Virus record (IMG/VR): IMGVR_UViG_3300009496_000005
Coordinates: 1 to 64,000 of that record
Strand: one strand, 5' to 3'
Length of the DNA: 64,000 bases
Source of the DNA: a virus
The translations under genes and the position numbers were made by a program. Shown in pieces: positions 14,429 through 22,950 of this stretch; positions within the stretch are counted from its first letter, which is position 1, and every line of letters starts with the position of its first letter. The notes beneath the pieces are model-generated. The model saw only the letters and a list, made by a program, of their open reading frames with translations, made no database searches and had not been told where the DNA came from.

Positions 14429-16249
14429 TTATGTGATATTATATTTTCCGTATCCGAATCTACGTCTGAAGTATAGTTTTTCTAGATGATCATCTAGTGA
14501 ATGAGATTGGTCGTGTTCAAAGGATACATAAGTTCTACCTTGCCTTACTTGGCCTTCTCGTCCTTTTAGATATTCAAACCAATGTGCATTGTAGCATTTT
14601 TTAAACTGGTAGTCATTTATCTTCTCAGGACTATACATAAAGTCGCATTGTGCTTCTAACAGTTCACTTGGTAAGTCATTGAATGTATCTTTTATAAATG
14701 TTTGTGTTGCTTCCCAATTTTCATGCAACAGCCTATTCAAATACCAAAGCAGAGTATGTCCACTATAAGGACTAGGTTTGCCTTGTGTGTAGTCTCGAAT
14801 AATGCTTTCTACCTTACGCCAAATATCTCCCACTGGTCCTTGATCACTAGCCAAGCAATCAAACAAGCGATCATAAAACTGTCTGTATTGTTCTGTATTA
14901 GATTGATGCGAATACCTAGCAAGTAATTGTGTCCAGCCTCCACAATGAAAGTTAATTATCATTGTTGCATACATCCAACTGTCTATAAAATCTTTGTAAG
15001 GCATTGTCTTTGTGCCAACTACAACTTCTGTTCGTTCTAGTATGCCGTCGTCATCGTCGTCTAAGTCTCCACTAACATATCCTGCTAGTTCTACAGTTTC
15101 AAATTGATATTCTTCTTTATGCTCTGGTGCATTACTTTGTGCATTCTCTAATATTTGATGGAACCATATCTCTATACTGTTATGCTGTCCTATGTCTAAC
15201 ACTTCTGCTAAACCCTTACGCCAACTGTCAGGTGTTTCTAAAGGCAAAGGTAGTATTAGTTCTGTGTATGTTCCCAATCCTTCTGCTTCAATTAAATCAA
15301 ACATATCTTTTAAATGCGACATGTCCATATTCTTTCTTTCTATTGCCTTCAATACATCTGTATCCATGCTTTGAACACTTAGAGTCATTCCTCTATTCAT
15401 GCCATTGCTTGTTAGTTTTTTAACAATTGGTATTACATTTTGTTTAGAGTTCTTATGCCAGTTAGCATTAAATACTTTTGGATAGCCATACTTGTCTTGA
15501 ACCTCTAACATTACATCTACTATCTCTGAATCTCGTTCCGGAAACACACCAAAGTTAGCATCTGCTACAAAGATATATTCTATTTTGTTCTTGCCTAGCC
15601 ATTCTATTTCTTGATATACCTTTGGCACAGGAAACTTTTTAATCTTACTGTAAGTTAAACTACCCCAATCACAAAAACTACATTTAAAAGGACATCCTCT
15701 ATTTGTTTCTAGTGTGGTGCTCCATTTTATATCTGGGTTCTCTTTTATTATATTATCAAAGAATCCATTTATATACGGACTAGGTATATCTAAATCCATA
15801 AGCCTTGTTGCTTCGTATGTTTTTTGTATTGTTCCTGTTTCTTTTAGATCATTAATAAGTTTCTCAAAACTTAATTCTCCTTCACTGACAATCCAACTGT
15901 CTACCCAATTAAATTCTTTTTGCTGTTCTTCTAATCTAAACTCGCTTACTTGTGGTCCGCCAAATACAATAATAGCATCTGGATTGATCTCTTTGATACG
16001 TTTGGATAGTTCTAGGTTGTATTCCCAATTCCACATGTAGCAACTAAACAATACCATGTCGTCATTACGCATACTCTTAGACGCATTGTGAACAGCCTCA
16101 CGCCTAAATACTACTCTATTGACATCAAAGTATCCAGGATTTTTATCTTCAACGAATGTATACACACATGCAATGCTATGTGGTAACCAGTATCCTGAAA
16201 ATATTTTGCCACCCTGTCTAAAGTTTGGCTGGACTAATGATATTTGCAT
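14429..16249 (-). CDS. radical SAM enzyme with N-terminal B12-binding-like domain
   Basis: The 606-aa protein has an N-terminal Rossmann-like region of the cobalamin-binding type (about residues 1-140, including IIVFGGPQVS). A radical SAM core follows, with the cluster motif CPFKCSFC at residues 186-193 (Cys186, 190, 193). The C-terminal 250 residues are unassigned. Such enzymes do radical methylation or rearrangement with S-adenosylmethionine and a [4Fe-4S] cluster. The ATG at 16249 lies 5 nt after a GTTAAATA late box; a second radical SAM gene at 26316 has the same box and spacing. The substrate is unknown. Confidence 0.8.
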   Translation of the reverse strand: MQISLVQPNFRQGGKIFSGYWLPHSIACVYTFVEDKNPGYFDVNRVVFRREAVHNASKSMRNDDMVLFSCYMWNWEYNLELSKRIKEINPDAIIVFGGPQVSEFRLEEQQKEFNWVDSWIVSEGELSFEKLINDLKETGTIQKTYEATRLMDLDIPSPYINGFFDNIIKENPDIKWSTTLETNRGCPFKCSFCDWGSLTYSKIKKFPVPKVYQEIEWLGKNKIEYIFVADANFGVFPERDSEIVDVMLEVQDKYGYPKVFNANWHKNSKQNVIPIVKKLTSNGMNRGMTLSVQSMDTDVLKAIERKNMDMSHLKDMFDLIEAEGLGTYTELILPLPLETPDSWRKGLAEVLDIGQHNSIEIWFHQILENAQSNAPEHKEEYQFETVELAGYVSGDLDDDDDGILERTEVVVGTKTMPYKDFIDSWMYATMIINFHCGGWTQLLARYSHQSNTEQYRQFYDRLFDCLASDQGPVGDIWRKVESIIRDYTQGKPSPYSGHTLLWYLNRLLHENWEATQTFIKDTFNDLPSELLEAQCDFMYSPEKINDYQFKKCYNAHWFEYLKGREGQVRQGRTYVSFEHDQSHSLDDHLEKLYFRRRFGYGKYNIT

Positions 16250-16254
16250 ACTAC

Positions 16255-16262
16255 TATTTAAC
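16255..16262 (-). promoter_or_regulatory. variant late promoter box
   Basis: GTTAAATA on the minus strand, followed by GTAGT and the ATG at 16249. It is identical to the box at 26303 in front of the other radical SAM gene. Confidence 0.55.
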
Positions 16263-16267
16263 AAAAA

Positions 16268-16275
16268 GATAAATA
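16268..16275 (+). promoter_or_regulatory. T4-type late promoter box
   Basis: GATAAATA on the plus strand, divergent from the minus-strand box only 5 nt away. It drives the gene at 16302 through a leader with AGGAG. Confidence 0.7.
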
Positions 16276-16301
16276 GTTGTATAATTTATTAGGAGAGTAT
16301 A

Positions 16302-16667
16302 ATGGCAGATAACAGAGTTTATCCTTCAAATACAGACGAACAAGCAAATGTGGCGGCTACATTGGCAGGTGTTTCTAAGTCAGATCTAGTTAGAGGAACA
16401 CACTTAGGTGCTGAAAATCCAAATGGTGCTCAAGGTTCTAGCCCAACTTCATTTGACGGGTATACACCTATACATTTAATTAATGATCCAAGCGATGGTA
16501 TTAATGATGGCGCAAAGTATGTAACTTATTTCCAAAAAGATGACACAAGTCCAGCAGAATTCTACAAGGCAGTTAATGCAGATGTTTCAACACTAGCACA
16601 ATTAACGTCTGGTGCTGAGTTTGATTTAGTGAGTCCAAAGGAATTAAACCGCAACGGCATCGAATAA
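16302..16667 (+). CDS. small late protein (possible virion protein)
   Basis: The 121-aa product starts MADNRVYPSNTDEQANVAA with AGGAG 8-12 nt upstream. It is polar and rich in Gly, Asn, Ser and Asp, with no membrane segment. Late control and composition suggest a capsid decoration or tail-associated protein, but no family is recognised. The early promoter of the SufE operon begins 4 nt after its stop. Confidence 0.55.
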   Translation: MADNRVYPSNTDEQANVAATLAGVSKSDLVRGTHLGAENPNGAQGSSPTSFDGYTPIHLINDPSDGINDGAKYVTYFQKDDTSPAEFYKAVNADVSTLAQLTSGAEFDLVSPKELNRNGIE

Positions 16668-16670
16668 TAC

Positions 16671-16699
16671 TTGACAAATAGTAAATATCATAGTAATAT
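16671..16699 (+). promoter_or_regulatory. sigma70-type promoter (leaderless)
   Basis: TTGACA 16671-16676 and TAATAT 16694-16699 with a 17-nt spacer. The -10 ends 6 nt before the SufE ATG, so the transcript should start at or next to the start codon. Confidence 0.75.
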
Positions 16700-16705
16700 A
16701 TAACT

Positions 16706-17095
16706 ATGGTCAATTCCTTACAACAATTCGTAGATACATTTGAAGCATTAGGCGATCCTAATGCTATCTATGAATACGTCTTAGACTTCGGTTCAGATAC
16801 CAACGAAACTATAGAAAGAATACAAGATAACTTTGTTTATGGTTGTCAGAGTGAAGTCTGGGTCGATGGTATAGAAGAAGCATTAGGTTGGAAGTTTGAA
16901 CTAGTAAGTGATGCTTACATTGTAAACGGTATAGGTAATATCATGTGTGACTGTATGAAGGGATTGAGCACTCCTGAGATAGAAGCATTACAATGGGAAG
17001 ATTTTGCACCACTAGGCAGATACTTTAGTCAACAAAGAAAACAAGGAATGCAAGCCATACTTAATAAATGTAAAAAAATAACACGAGGCGAATAA
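16706..17095 (+). CDS. sufE: SufE-like sulfur acceptor for Fe-S cluster assembly
   Basis: SufE accepts persulfide sulfur from the cysteine desulfurase SufS and passes it to the SUF scaffold. The 129-aa protein shows the family pattern: VYGCQSEVW with active Cys47, [23 protein letters not shown] and RKQGMQAIL. No ribosome-binding site is present, and the sigma70 -10 box ends 6 nt upstream. It opens an operon with ClpP (TAATG overlap) and a 2OG oxygenase. It could support host Fe-S assembly for the phage's radical SAM proteins and ferredoxin; this is inferred. Confidence 0.85.
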   Translation: MVNSLQQFVDTFEALGDPNAIYEYVLDFGSDTNETIERIQDNFVYGCQSEVWVDGIEEALGWKFELVSDAYIVNGIGNIMCDCMKGLSTPEIEALQWEDFAPLGRYFSQQRKQGMQAILNKCKKITRGE

Positions 17096-17682
17096 TGAAT
17101 TTTATACCATATGTAATAGAGAAGACAGCACAAGGTGAACGTAGTTACGACATCTATAGTAGACTGTTAAAAGAAAGAATAGTATTTCTCAACGGAGAAG
17201 TAAATGATCAAGTATCAAATAGTATTTGTGCTCAGTTACTTTTCTTAGAAGCAGACGATCCGGATGCCGATATTAATTTTTATATTAATAGTCCAGGTGG
17301 AACTGTAACAAGTGGTATGGCAATGTATGATACTATGCAATATATCAAACCAGATGTATCAACTATTGTAATGGGACAAGCGGCCAGCATGGGTTCATTT
17401 CTTGCTAACAGTGGTGCTCCTGGTAAACGTTTCATGTTACCTGGTGCTAGGCATATGATCCATCAACCATTAGGTGGTGCTAGTGGACAAGCAAGTGATA
17501 TTCAGATCCGTGCTAACGAGATTATCCGTATTAAAAAAGAACTCACAGAAGCATACGTCAAACACAATACCAAAGGTAAAACTTATGAAGAGTTTGAGGC
17601 GGCTATGGATAGAGATAACTTTATGAATGCTCAAGAAGCCTTAGACTTTGGACTTGTAGACGAGATTATCGAGAAGAGATAA
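17095..17682 (+). CDS. clpP: ClpP serine protease
   Basis: The 195-aa product is a complete Clp[16 protein letters not shown], Ser98 in GQAASMGS, His123 in MIHQPLGG and an Asp in the MDRDNF segment (172 or 174). ClpP forms a two-ring chamber that degrades proteins fed by Clp ATPases. The window also encodes a ClpA-type partner at 32279 with an IGF docking loop. Its start overlaps the sufE stop. It could process phage proteins (as phage ClpP-like prohead proteases do) or redirect host proteolysis. The full catalytic triad and canonical length favour a true ClpP. Confidence 0.93.
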   Translation: MNFIPYVIEKTAQGERSYDIYSRLLKERIVFLNGEVNDQVSNSICAQLLFLEADDPDADINFYINSPGGTVTSGMAMYDTMQYIKPDVSTIVMGQAASMGSFLANSGAPGKRFMLPGARHMIHQPLGGASGQASDIQIRANEIIRIKKELTEAYVKHNTKGKTYEEFEAAMDRDNFMNAQEALDFGLVDEIIEKR

Positions 17683-17684
17683 TT

Positions 17685-18173
17685 GTGCAGAGATTTAATA
17701 AGTTAATCTCTGATGAGACTGTTCAATCTGTATTTAAACTTTACCACAATTCTGTAAACAGAGTAACATTAGATGATCAAGTAGTTGATAGGCACGCCCC
17801 TAGTGCCGTTGGACACTTTATGTTATCTAAGTTTACCAACGACGAATTTGATTTTGTTTGGCAAGAAGTTAAAGAGCAAATAAAAGACCACAGTTTAGTT
17901 TATGCTAGAGTATTAAAATATAACAGAGGATGCTTTATACAGCCTCACACTGACTCTTACAAGCAAGGGCAACAAGATAGTAACAAGAGTTTAATTATAC
18001 AACTAAATGCAACTACTGACTTTAAAGGTGGTGCCGCATTTGTTAATAAAGAACTTATAGAACTAGAGCAAAAAGATGGTGTGCTATATGAGTATAACGA
18101 ATTACATGAAGTAAAACCCGTCTTAAAAGGTCTTCGCTATGTTGTTAATCTGCGACTTAAATCAGATAAGTAA
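17685..18173 (+). CDS. 2OG-Fe(II) oxygenase (PKHD/prolyl hydroxylase type)
   Basis: The 162-aa product starts at GTG two bases after the clpP stop. The iron-binding triad is visible as HTD at residues 88-90 and His141 (ELHEV), with Arg151 ten residues on for 2-oxoglutarate, the spacing expected of the superfamily. Such enzymes hydroxylate proteins or nucleic acid and are frequent in T4-like marine phages. The substrate is unknown. It is third in the sufE-clpP operon. Confidence 0.8.
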   Translation: MQRFNKLISDETVQSVFKLYHNSVNRVTLDDQVVDRHAPSAVGHFMLSKFTNDEFDFVWQEVKEQIKDHSLVYARVLKYNRGCFIQPHTDSYKQGQQDSNKSLIIQLNATTDFKGGAAFVNKELIELEQKDGVLYEYNELHEVKPVLKGLRYVVNLRLKSDK

Positions 18174-18191
18174 TACATATAGGAGGCATTT

Positions 18192-18341
18192 ATGGATGAG
18201 TTAAAACAATTTAAACCTGAGGTTTATACCCCAACAAAAAAGAAATTAGATGAAAATAATTATGACGAAGATGGAGTTTTACATGAGAACTGTGGGACAC
18301 CTGAATGCTGTCAAAAATGTGATACAGACACAGAGGAATAA
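18192..18341 (+). CDS. 49-aa acidic Cys-rich peptide
   Basis: The ORF starts MDELKQFKPEVYTPTKKK after a strong AGGAGG and ends with CGTPECCQKC, a cluster of four cysteines that could bind a metal. The stop overlaps the next ATG (TAATG). The family is not recognised; the ribosome-binding site and coupling support it as real. Confidence 0.55.
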   Translation: MDELKQFKPEVYTPTKKKLDENNYDEDGVLHENCGTPECCQKCDTDTEE

Positions 18342-19210
18342 TGAAAGCAAATTTTAGTTTTTTAGAATACAGTTTCAATTCTAATCTAGGTTCACCTGCT
18401 AAACTATATCAGAGACTAGAATTGTTAGGCTGGACACTTAGAAGTAGACACAAAAATAGTGGAGCATCTATTTGGAATCAAAACAAAAGTATTATATTAT
18501 TAAAGGATAACATTAACATACCTACAAAGTTCAAAGCAACTGGAGTAGGTTTCATGATACCATCACTCACAGACATCACATTGCCTAATACAGAATTTGA
18601 TCCTACTACAGGATTTTATAAACACACAAACGATTTACACAACTTTAACATCTATCTAGTAAGCGAAAGCATTATGAATCAAAAAGTAGAAGATGAATAT
18701 ACAGTTGTTAACGACAGGCCTGCTAACAATACAGCAGGATTAGATACAACCACAGGTCTTATTATTAATAATAAAGACGGAAAGATAGAAGAATTATTTA
18801 AGCAACTAGGATTTACTAGTGAGGATAAGCAAGGTAAGTATACAAGATTAACATCAACTATAAGCAAGTTTACAATAATGATAGACAATAGTGATAACAC
18901 TGGCATTAGATCTTTTATTATTGATACGCCAGATGTATTTAGATCTACAGCATTATATTCTATTAAGAAAGTAAACCTACTTGATGTTAAACACGATCAA
19001 GACTTATCTGCTTTTGGCAAACTTGAACACAAGATTAAAGGTTACAATATTAAAGCATGGGGAAATGAAGAAAGCCACAGTTTAGAAAATGTTGTTCCTA
19101 AACAAGAATTCTTTCCAACTGATATTATTTTTAGACAACGTAGACAGTATTTAAAAATTAATCAATACACACTTGAATATTATGACAGCCTCAACAACTC
19201 TACGCAGTAA
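18341..19210 (+). CDS. unknown protein, possibly VOC/HPPD-like two-domain fold
   Basis: The 289-aa protein starts MKANFSFLEYSFNS. Two segments (about residues 6-55 and 140-190) share a pattern of strand, helix containing L..LG(W/F), then strands. This is suggestive of repeated vicinal-oxygen-chelate modules as in 4-hydroxyphenylpyruvate dioxygenase. Metal ligands cannot be assigned confidently, so the fold call is tentative. It overlaps the peptide upstream and the gene downstream. Confidence 0.35.
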   Translation: MKANFSFLEYSFNSNLGSPAKLYQRLELLGWTLRSRHKNSGASIWNQNKSIILLKDNINIPTKFKATGVGFMIPSLTDITLPNTEFDPTTGFYKHTNDLHNFNIYLVSESIMNQKVEDEYTVVNDRPANNTAGLDTTTGLIINNKDGKIEELFKQLGFTSEDKQGKYTRLTSTISKFTIMIDNSDNTGIRSFIIDTPDVFRSTALYSIKKVNLLDVKHDQDLSAFGKLEHKIKGYNIKAWGNEESHSLENVVPKQEFFPTDIIFRQRRQYLKINQYTLEYYDSLNNSTQ

Positions 19211-19514
19211 AACATATATGGATGTATTTCCAGATGATGAGATGCTAGACGCATTTGGACATTTACACCCTAATGTTACAGAAAGAAATGCATACTTTTT
19301 TGACAAGTGGATGGAGTGGAGAGTAAACAGAATTAAAATCAAAGGTGTTACAAATAAAGCACAATCAAGCAGAACAGAAAACGAAATAAAAAACATTTGC
19401 AAAACTATAGGACTTAGAGAGTTTTGGGACTTTCAAGTTAAGCCTGGCGAAGTAAGGTTTGCTCAGGCAGACTATATGGCAATGTTTAGAATTAAATGGG
19501 GCAACAATGGATAA
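19182..19514 (+). CDS. unknown protein
   Basis: The 110-aa product starts MTASTTLRSKTYMDVF. The ATG at 19182 lies within the end of the preceding gene (29-nt overlap). It is rich in aromatic and basic residues (FDKWMEWRVNRIKIKG), with no recognised motif. Overlaps on both sides indicate coupled translation in the operon. Confidence 0.5.
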   Translation: MTASTTLRSKTYMDVFPDDEMLDAFGHLHPNVTERNAYFFDKWMEWRVNRIKIKGVTNKAQSSRTENEIKNICKTIGLREFWDFQVKPGEVRFAQADYMAMFRIKWGNNG

Positions 19515-19827
19515 TTGGGAAAAGTATCAAAGTTTAAATGAAGATGCACTCTTAGATGAAATACAAAAGATTCATAAAAGATTATTTAAAGTAAAGCCTG
19601 GAACTGTTATGTATAATCAAATAAAAGGTATGTTAGACATGGCTGAAATGGCATACCGTGATAAGATAGCAATAGTAAATTTAAAAAGTGATACATCTCC
19701 TAGTATGATGGAGATAGGTAATATAGACGGTTCCTACGAGCAAGTAGATTATAGTCCTGAAGCACTTCTTAATCTAACAGTAGAATCATACACAAAAACA
19801 TTAAGAGGTAAAATAAAAAAATCATGA
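19507..19827 (+). CDS. unknown helical protein
   Basis: This 106-aa protein starts MDNWEKYQSLNEDALLDEIQ at an ATG overlapping the previous stop by 8 nt. It is helical at the N-terminus (residues about 5-50), then loops into a short C-terminal helix ending KIKKS. It has no recognised family and is coupled to the following gene by an ATGA overlap. Confidence 0.5.
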   Translation: MDNWEKYQSLNEDALLDEIQKIHKRLFKVKPGTVMYNQIKGMLDMAEMAYRDKIAIVNLKSDTSPSMMEIGNIDGSYEQVDYSPEALLNLTVESYTKTLRGKIKKS

Positions 19828-20543
19828 AAAGTCTAAGATTACATAAGATGGTATCTATAAAATTGCTGTTTGTAAATCCAGAAGCAAGAATGTTAGAGCA
19901 AAAGGATTACGAAATTGAGTTTTCAATACATACAGAAGGTGTAGAAGGTGCTACCCAAGGAGCAATAAGTCAAAACAAAGGCTTTCAAAAGATTGTATAT
20001 TTGCTTACTGACATTATAAATGAGAGCATTGTTTATGCTCCGGAGCAAATACCTTTAATGGAAAAATACTTTGCAGAATACGACAATAACTTTTTTGTTC
20101 TACCTATCATATCAGAAACTATGTTGATAGAAACTCTACATTCTAAATTTAACTCTGTAGTAGATGATAATACATTTGTAGATTTTATATCACTTAAAGA
20201 TAAATCAGCACAACTAGGATACACTTACTTAAATGATGAACCAGGTGACTACGATTTACCTGTAGACAATACTTGGATAGGTGCTTTTCCTTTTTGGGAT
20301 AGACCATGGTGGGAAAGATATGACTCTACTACATTTGATAACTCAGGCAAGGATAAAGAAGAGCAACAAACTGTAATAGAAAGTAGAGCAGAACAAGGTG
20401 TAGACAGATTAACTACAATGGTATTTGATGAGATAGATAAGAATATAGAAGATATGTTAGGCGAACCTAAGTCAGGAGAAGTAATAGATATTCAAGATAT
20501 CATAAAACGCAGAGAAGCAAAATGGAAACCAACTTTAGTTTAA
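19824..20543 (+). CDS. unknown protein
   Basis: The 239-aa product starts MKSLRLHKMVSIKLLF at an ATGA overlap. The region GAFPFWDRPWWERYDSTTF is unusually aromatic, and the C-terminus is acidic and helical. No domain is recognised. It overlaps the methyltransferase-like gene by 22 nt. Confidence 0.5.
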   Translation: MKSLRLHKMVSIKLLFVNPEARMLEQKDYEIEFSIHTEGVEGATQGAISQNKGFQKIVYLLTDIINESIVYAPEQIPLMEKYFAEYDNNFFVLPIISETMLIETLHSKFNSVVDDNTFVDFISLKDKSAQLGYTYLNDEPGDYDLPVDNTWIGAFPFWDRPWWERYDSTTFDNSGKDKEEQQTVIESRAEQGVDRLTTMVFDEIDKNIEDMLGEPKSGEVIDIQDIIKRREAKWKPTLV

Positions 20544-21238
20544 ATCACGCAGAATATATAGAACGCAATAAATTATTAGCAGAAGAGAATGCGTTCAGTG
20601 GTAAAGCATTATTAGAATGGCATAAGGCTGTAATATGGCATTGCATGATTAGACATTACTCGCCTACACAATGGATGGATTATGGTTGTGGTCCTGCATT
20701 CTCCTATCAGGAAGGAGAGCAAATGCATAGTATTATTGCTGAAACTAACAGCAAAGAGCCAATATTATATGATCCTTGCCATGAACCTTACAATACATTT
20801 CCAACTGTTGAAAGTGTCCCAGGCGTAGTTTGTGTAGATGTTTTAGAACATATACCTGCAACAGACACATCAGCAACATTAGATTACCTTTTTAATGTTT
20901 GCAGTGAATGGATGTTCCTGTTTATATCAACCAAACGAGGAGCAAGAGGATTCATTAATCATCATGAGTCTACACATTGCACACTCAAAACTAGACAAGA
21001 ATGGGTAAACATTGTAGATAGTTATGCAGTAAGCAAAGGCATACCTGTAGTATTAGCAACAGACTATGTAGGAGATTCTTTTGATCACGATGGTAAAGGT
21101 ATGACATATGATCATTGGAATATGCCTGTTAGTTTAGTAGATAAAATAAAATCAAGTAGAGCAAGTTTTTATGAATATAGTCCAGATAGAACAGAAATGT
21201 ATCCATGGGACTTGACAAATAGTAACTTTGACATATAA
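20522..21238 (+). CDS. class I SAM-dependent methyltransferase-like protein
   Basis: The 238-aa product has a motif-I-like loop, WMDYGCGPAF (DYGCG at residues 53-57), and a later strand VVCVDVLEHIP. These are the SAM-binding and post-II signatures of class I methyltransferases. His/Trp-rich flanks do not indicate the substrate. The start overlaps the previous gene by 22 nt. A sigma70 promoter lies in its last codons. Confidence 0.65.
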   Translation: METNFSLNHAEYIERNKLLAEENAFSGKALLEWHKAVIWHCMIRHYSPTQWMDYGCGPAFSYQEGEQMHSIIAETNSKEPILYDPCHEPYNTFPTVESVPGVVCVDVLEHIPATDTSATLDYLFNVCSEWMFLFISTKRGARGFINHHESTHCTLKTRQEWVNIVDSYAVSKGIPVVLATDYVGDSFDHDGKGMTYDHWNMPVSLVDKIKSSRASFYEYSPDRTEMYPWDLTNSNFDI

Positions 21239-21239
21239 T
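21212..21239 (+). promoter_or_regulatory. sigma70-type promoter (leaderless)
   Basis: TTGACA 21212-21217 and TATAAT 21234-21239 with a 16-nt spacer. The -10 ends 7 nt before the ATG at 21247. Confidence 0.75.
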
Positions 21240-21246
21240 ATATAGT

Positions 21247-21720
21247 ATGGATAAAAGTCTAGCGACAGAACAGCAAGGTATTGAATTACTGTATAGAGGT
21301 GAGAACATTGAAGATGTTCCTTTTATAGATGCAGAGCAATACAACGAGTTTGCAAAAGAATTAGACCTGCCCTCGATTACTGATACAGCAGATTGGAGTC
21401 TAGACTTTAACATACCGCAACACTACAAAGACTTAGACGTAGAGGAATATGTTAGAAGGTTAGTTCCTAACGTAAAGGACCAGACTGATAAACTGGCTTA
21501 CCTTAATAGAGTAGAAGAGGAACTAGCACTTTACAAAGCCAGGAACTTATATCCTATGTTACAATTAATGATATATATAATTGATACCTTTAAAAAGAAT
21601 AATCTTGTTAGAGGCGTTGGCCGAGGTAGTAGTGTTGCAAGTTATGTGCTCTATTTAATCGGTGTGCATAAGGTTAATAGTTATAAATATAAGTTAAACA
21701 TTAGAGAGTTTTTAAAATAA
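21247..21720 (+). CDS. DnaE/PolC-like fragment without catalytic core
   Basis: The 157-aa protein matches the stretch of bacterial DNA polymerase III alpha around the PHP/palm junction. RVEEELALYKARNLYPMLQL parallels RLxYELxVIxxMGFxxYFL, then come GVGRGSSVASYVLYL and KYKLNIREFLK. The ORF ends exactly before the region where the palm aspartates (MPDIDxD) would follow, so it cannot be an active polymerase. It has its own leaderless promoter. It may mimic or bind the host replisome, or be a relic; it is separate from the phage's gp43 polymerase. Confidence 0.7.
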   Translation: MDKSLATEQQGIELLYRGENIEDVPFIDAEQYNEFAKELDLPSITDTADWSLDFNIPQHYKDLDVEEYVRRLVPNVKDQTDKLAYLNRVEEELALYKARNLYPMLQLMIYIIDTFKKNNLVRGVGRGSSVASYVLYLIGVHKVNSYKYKLNIREFLK

Positions 21721-22211
21721 TGGTGCAAAAGAAAACAAGTAGAGGCGCAATAATAGATTTTGACGCAATGGTCCGAGCAGGTGAAAATGAACGTGCTATC
21801 GGTAATATGCCTGTGAATGCAAAAGGTGATGTTGTAAAAGGTAGTGGCGTAGTTAAAAGCAATGAAGAAAGAGTTAGAGAATACTACGAAACTACTAAAA
21901 CAGTAACACAAGAAAAAACAAGCCTCAAAGGTGATGCTCCAGTAGTATCAGGTGAGGTAAGCAAAGTCGCACAACCTAAAACTGCAGATACACAAAAAGA
22001 AAACATTAGAACACAAGAGGCACAGGAACAGGCTAAGAAAAATTTAACACCTGATCCAGTGCCAGAACCAGAACCAGAGGCACCACTAGGTGAGAGTTTT
22101 GACGAACGGGAGCCACTAGGCTTCAAAGAAGTAGAACTTCCTAACGGTGACATAGAAATGGTTCCTTATTACACAGAGGAAGATGCACCAAATGAGACTA
22201 AGAGCACTTAG
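21720..22211 (+). CDS. unknown acidic, Pro-rich protein
   Basis: The 163-aa product starts MVQKKTSRGAIIDFDAMVR at a TAATG overlap with the DnaE-like ORF. It has a basic N-terminus, a helical middle (VVKSNEERVREYYETTK), and a long disordered tail rich in Glu, Gln and Pro. No family is recognised. Its last 20 nt overlap the GroES-like gene. Confidence 0.5.
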   Translation: MVQKKTSRGAIIDFDAMVRAGENERAIGNMPVNAKGDVVKGSGVVKSNEERVREYYETTKTVTQEKTSLKGDAPVVSGEVSKVAQPKTADTQKENIRTQEAQEQAKKNLTPDPVPEPEPEAPLGESFDEREPLGFKEVELPNGDIEMVPYYTEEDAPNETKST

Positions 22212-22554
22212 CGATAATATACTTTGTATCGAAGGAGACTTCGGTGACCAACAAACAGAATCCGGTATAATTGTAAAATCCACTATAGGCAAAGCAGAAG
22301 GAGTTGTTCCAAGATGGTTCAAAGTCTTTGAAGTTGGGCCTAAGATCAATTGGCTAAAGCCAGGTCAGTATGTTTATGTGCAACATGGCCGTTGGACTGA
22401 AGGATTTAAAGCCACAGATGATAGGTTAGACCCAGATCAAAAAGTTTGGAAAGTAGAACCCAAAGCATGTATGCTTGTTAGTGATGATAAGCCTGATATG
22501 TCAATTAACCTTACTGACTCAACCGTGTCAGCATTTAAAAAAACAAGAGACTAA
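22192..22554 (+). CDS. GroES/gp31-like co-chaperonin
   Basis: This 120-aa protein starts MRLRALSDNILC, the typical GroES beginning. It continues with a mobile-loop region (DQQTESGIIVKSTIGKAEG), VFEVGPKINWLKPGQYVYV and HGRWTEGF. T4 gp31 (111 aa) replaces host GroES on GroEL to fold the major capsid protein, and a like role is expected here. The ATG at 22192 is preferred over 22183 because the protein then begins at the conserved strand. It overlaps both neighbours. Confidence 0.8.
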   Translation: MRLRALSDNILCIEGDFGDQQTESGIIVKSTIGKAEGVVPRWFKVFEVGPKINWLKPGQYVYVQHGRWTEGFKATDDRLDPDQKVWKVEPKACMLVSDDKPDMSINLTDSTVSAFKKTRD

Positions 22555-22712
22555 TGAAAATACCAGAGAACAGAATAGGACTATCAACATCAGGATTAAC
22601 AGGTAATGTAATACTAGCAGGAGTTATATTTGCAGGACTAAATCCATGGTGGTTAGTATTATCAGGCTTTTTTATAATCAGTGCAATAGGAATTGAAACC
22701 GGTAGCAAGTAA
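22554..22712 (+). CDS. 52-aa membrane protein
   Basis: The ORF starts MKIPENRIGLSTSG at a TAATG overlap with the co-chaperonin gene. It has two hydrophobic helices separated by LNPWW (about residues 16-28 and 32-47). The family is not recognised. Translational coupling and composition support it. Confidence 0.5.
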   Translation: MKIPENRIGLSTSGLTGNVILAGVIFAGLNPWWLVLSGFFIISAIGIETGSK

Positions 22713-22713
22713 T

Positions 22714-22950
22714 ATGCCCTACATAGAAAAAACAGGTAATAAAGCAATAGCAGAACAACTATGGCAATGGGAAGGTGTGATGCACGACCCATATATAGAT
22801 GGCTTTAATGGTTGGGGTTGTAAACAAAAGATTTACGAAGTTTACTGGCAAGCCAAAGAAGCACTAGATAATGCACCAACTTATGCTGGTGAAGATGAAT
22901 GGCTTGAAGAAAAGAAATTCGATAAAGCATTTAACAGATTAAAAAAATGA
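22714..22950 (+). CDS. unknown small protein
   Basis: The 78-aa product starts MPYIEKTGNKAIAEQLW, one base after the previous stop. It is rich in Trp, Tyr, Glu and Lys and predicted helical at the C-terminus (EWLEEKKFDKAFNRLKK). No family is recognised. It overlaps the dehydrogenase gene by ATGA. Confidence 0.55.
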   Translation: MPYIEKTGNKAIAEQLWQWEGVMHDPYIDGFNGWGCKQKIYEVYWQAKEALDNAPTYAGEDEWLEEKKFDKAFNRLKK

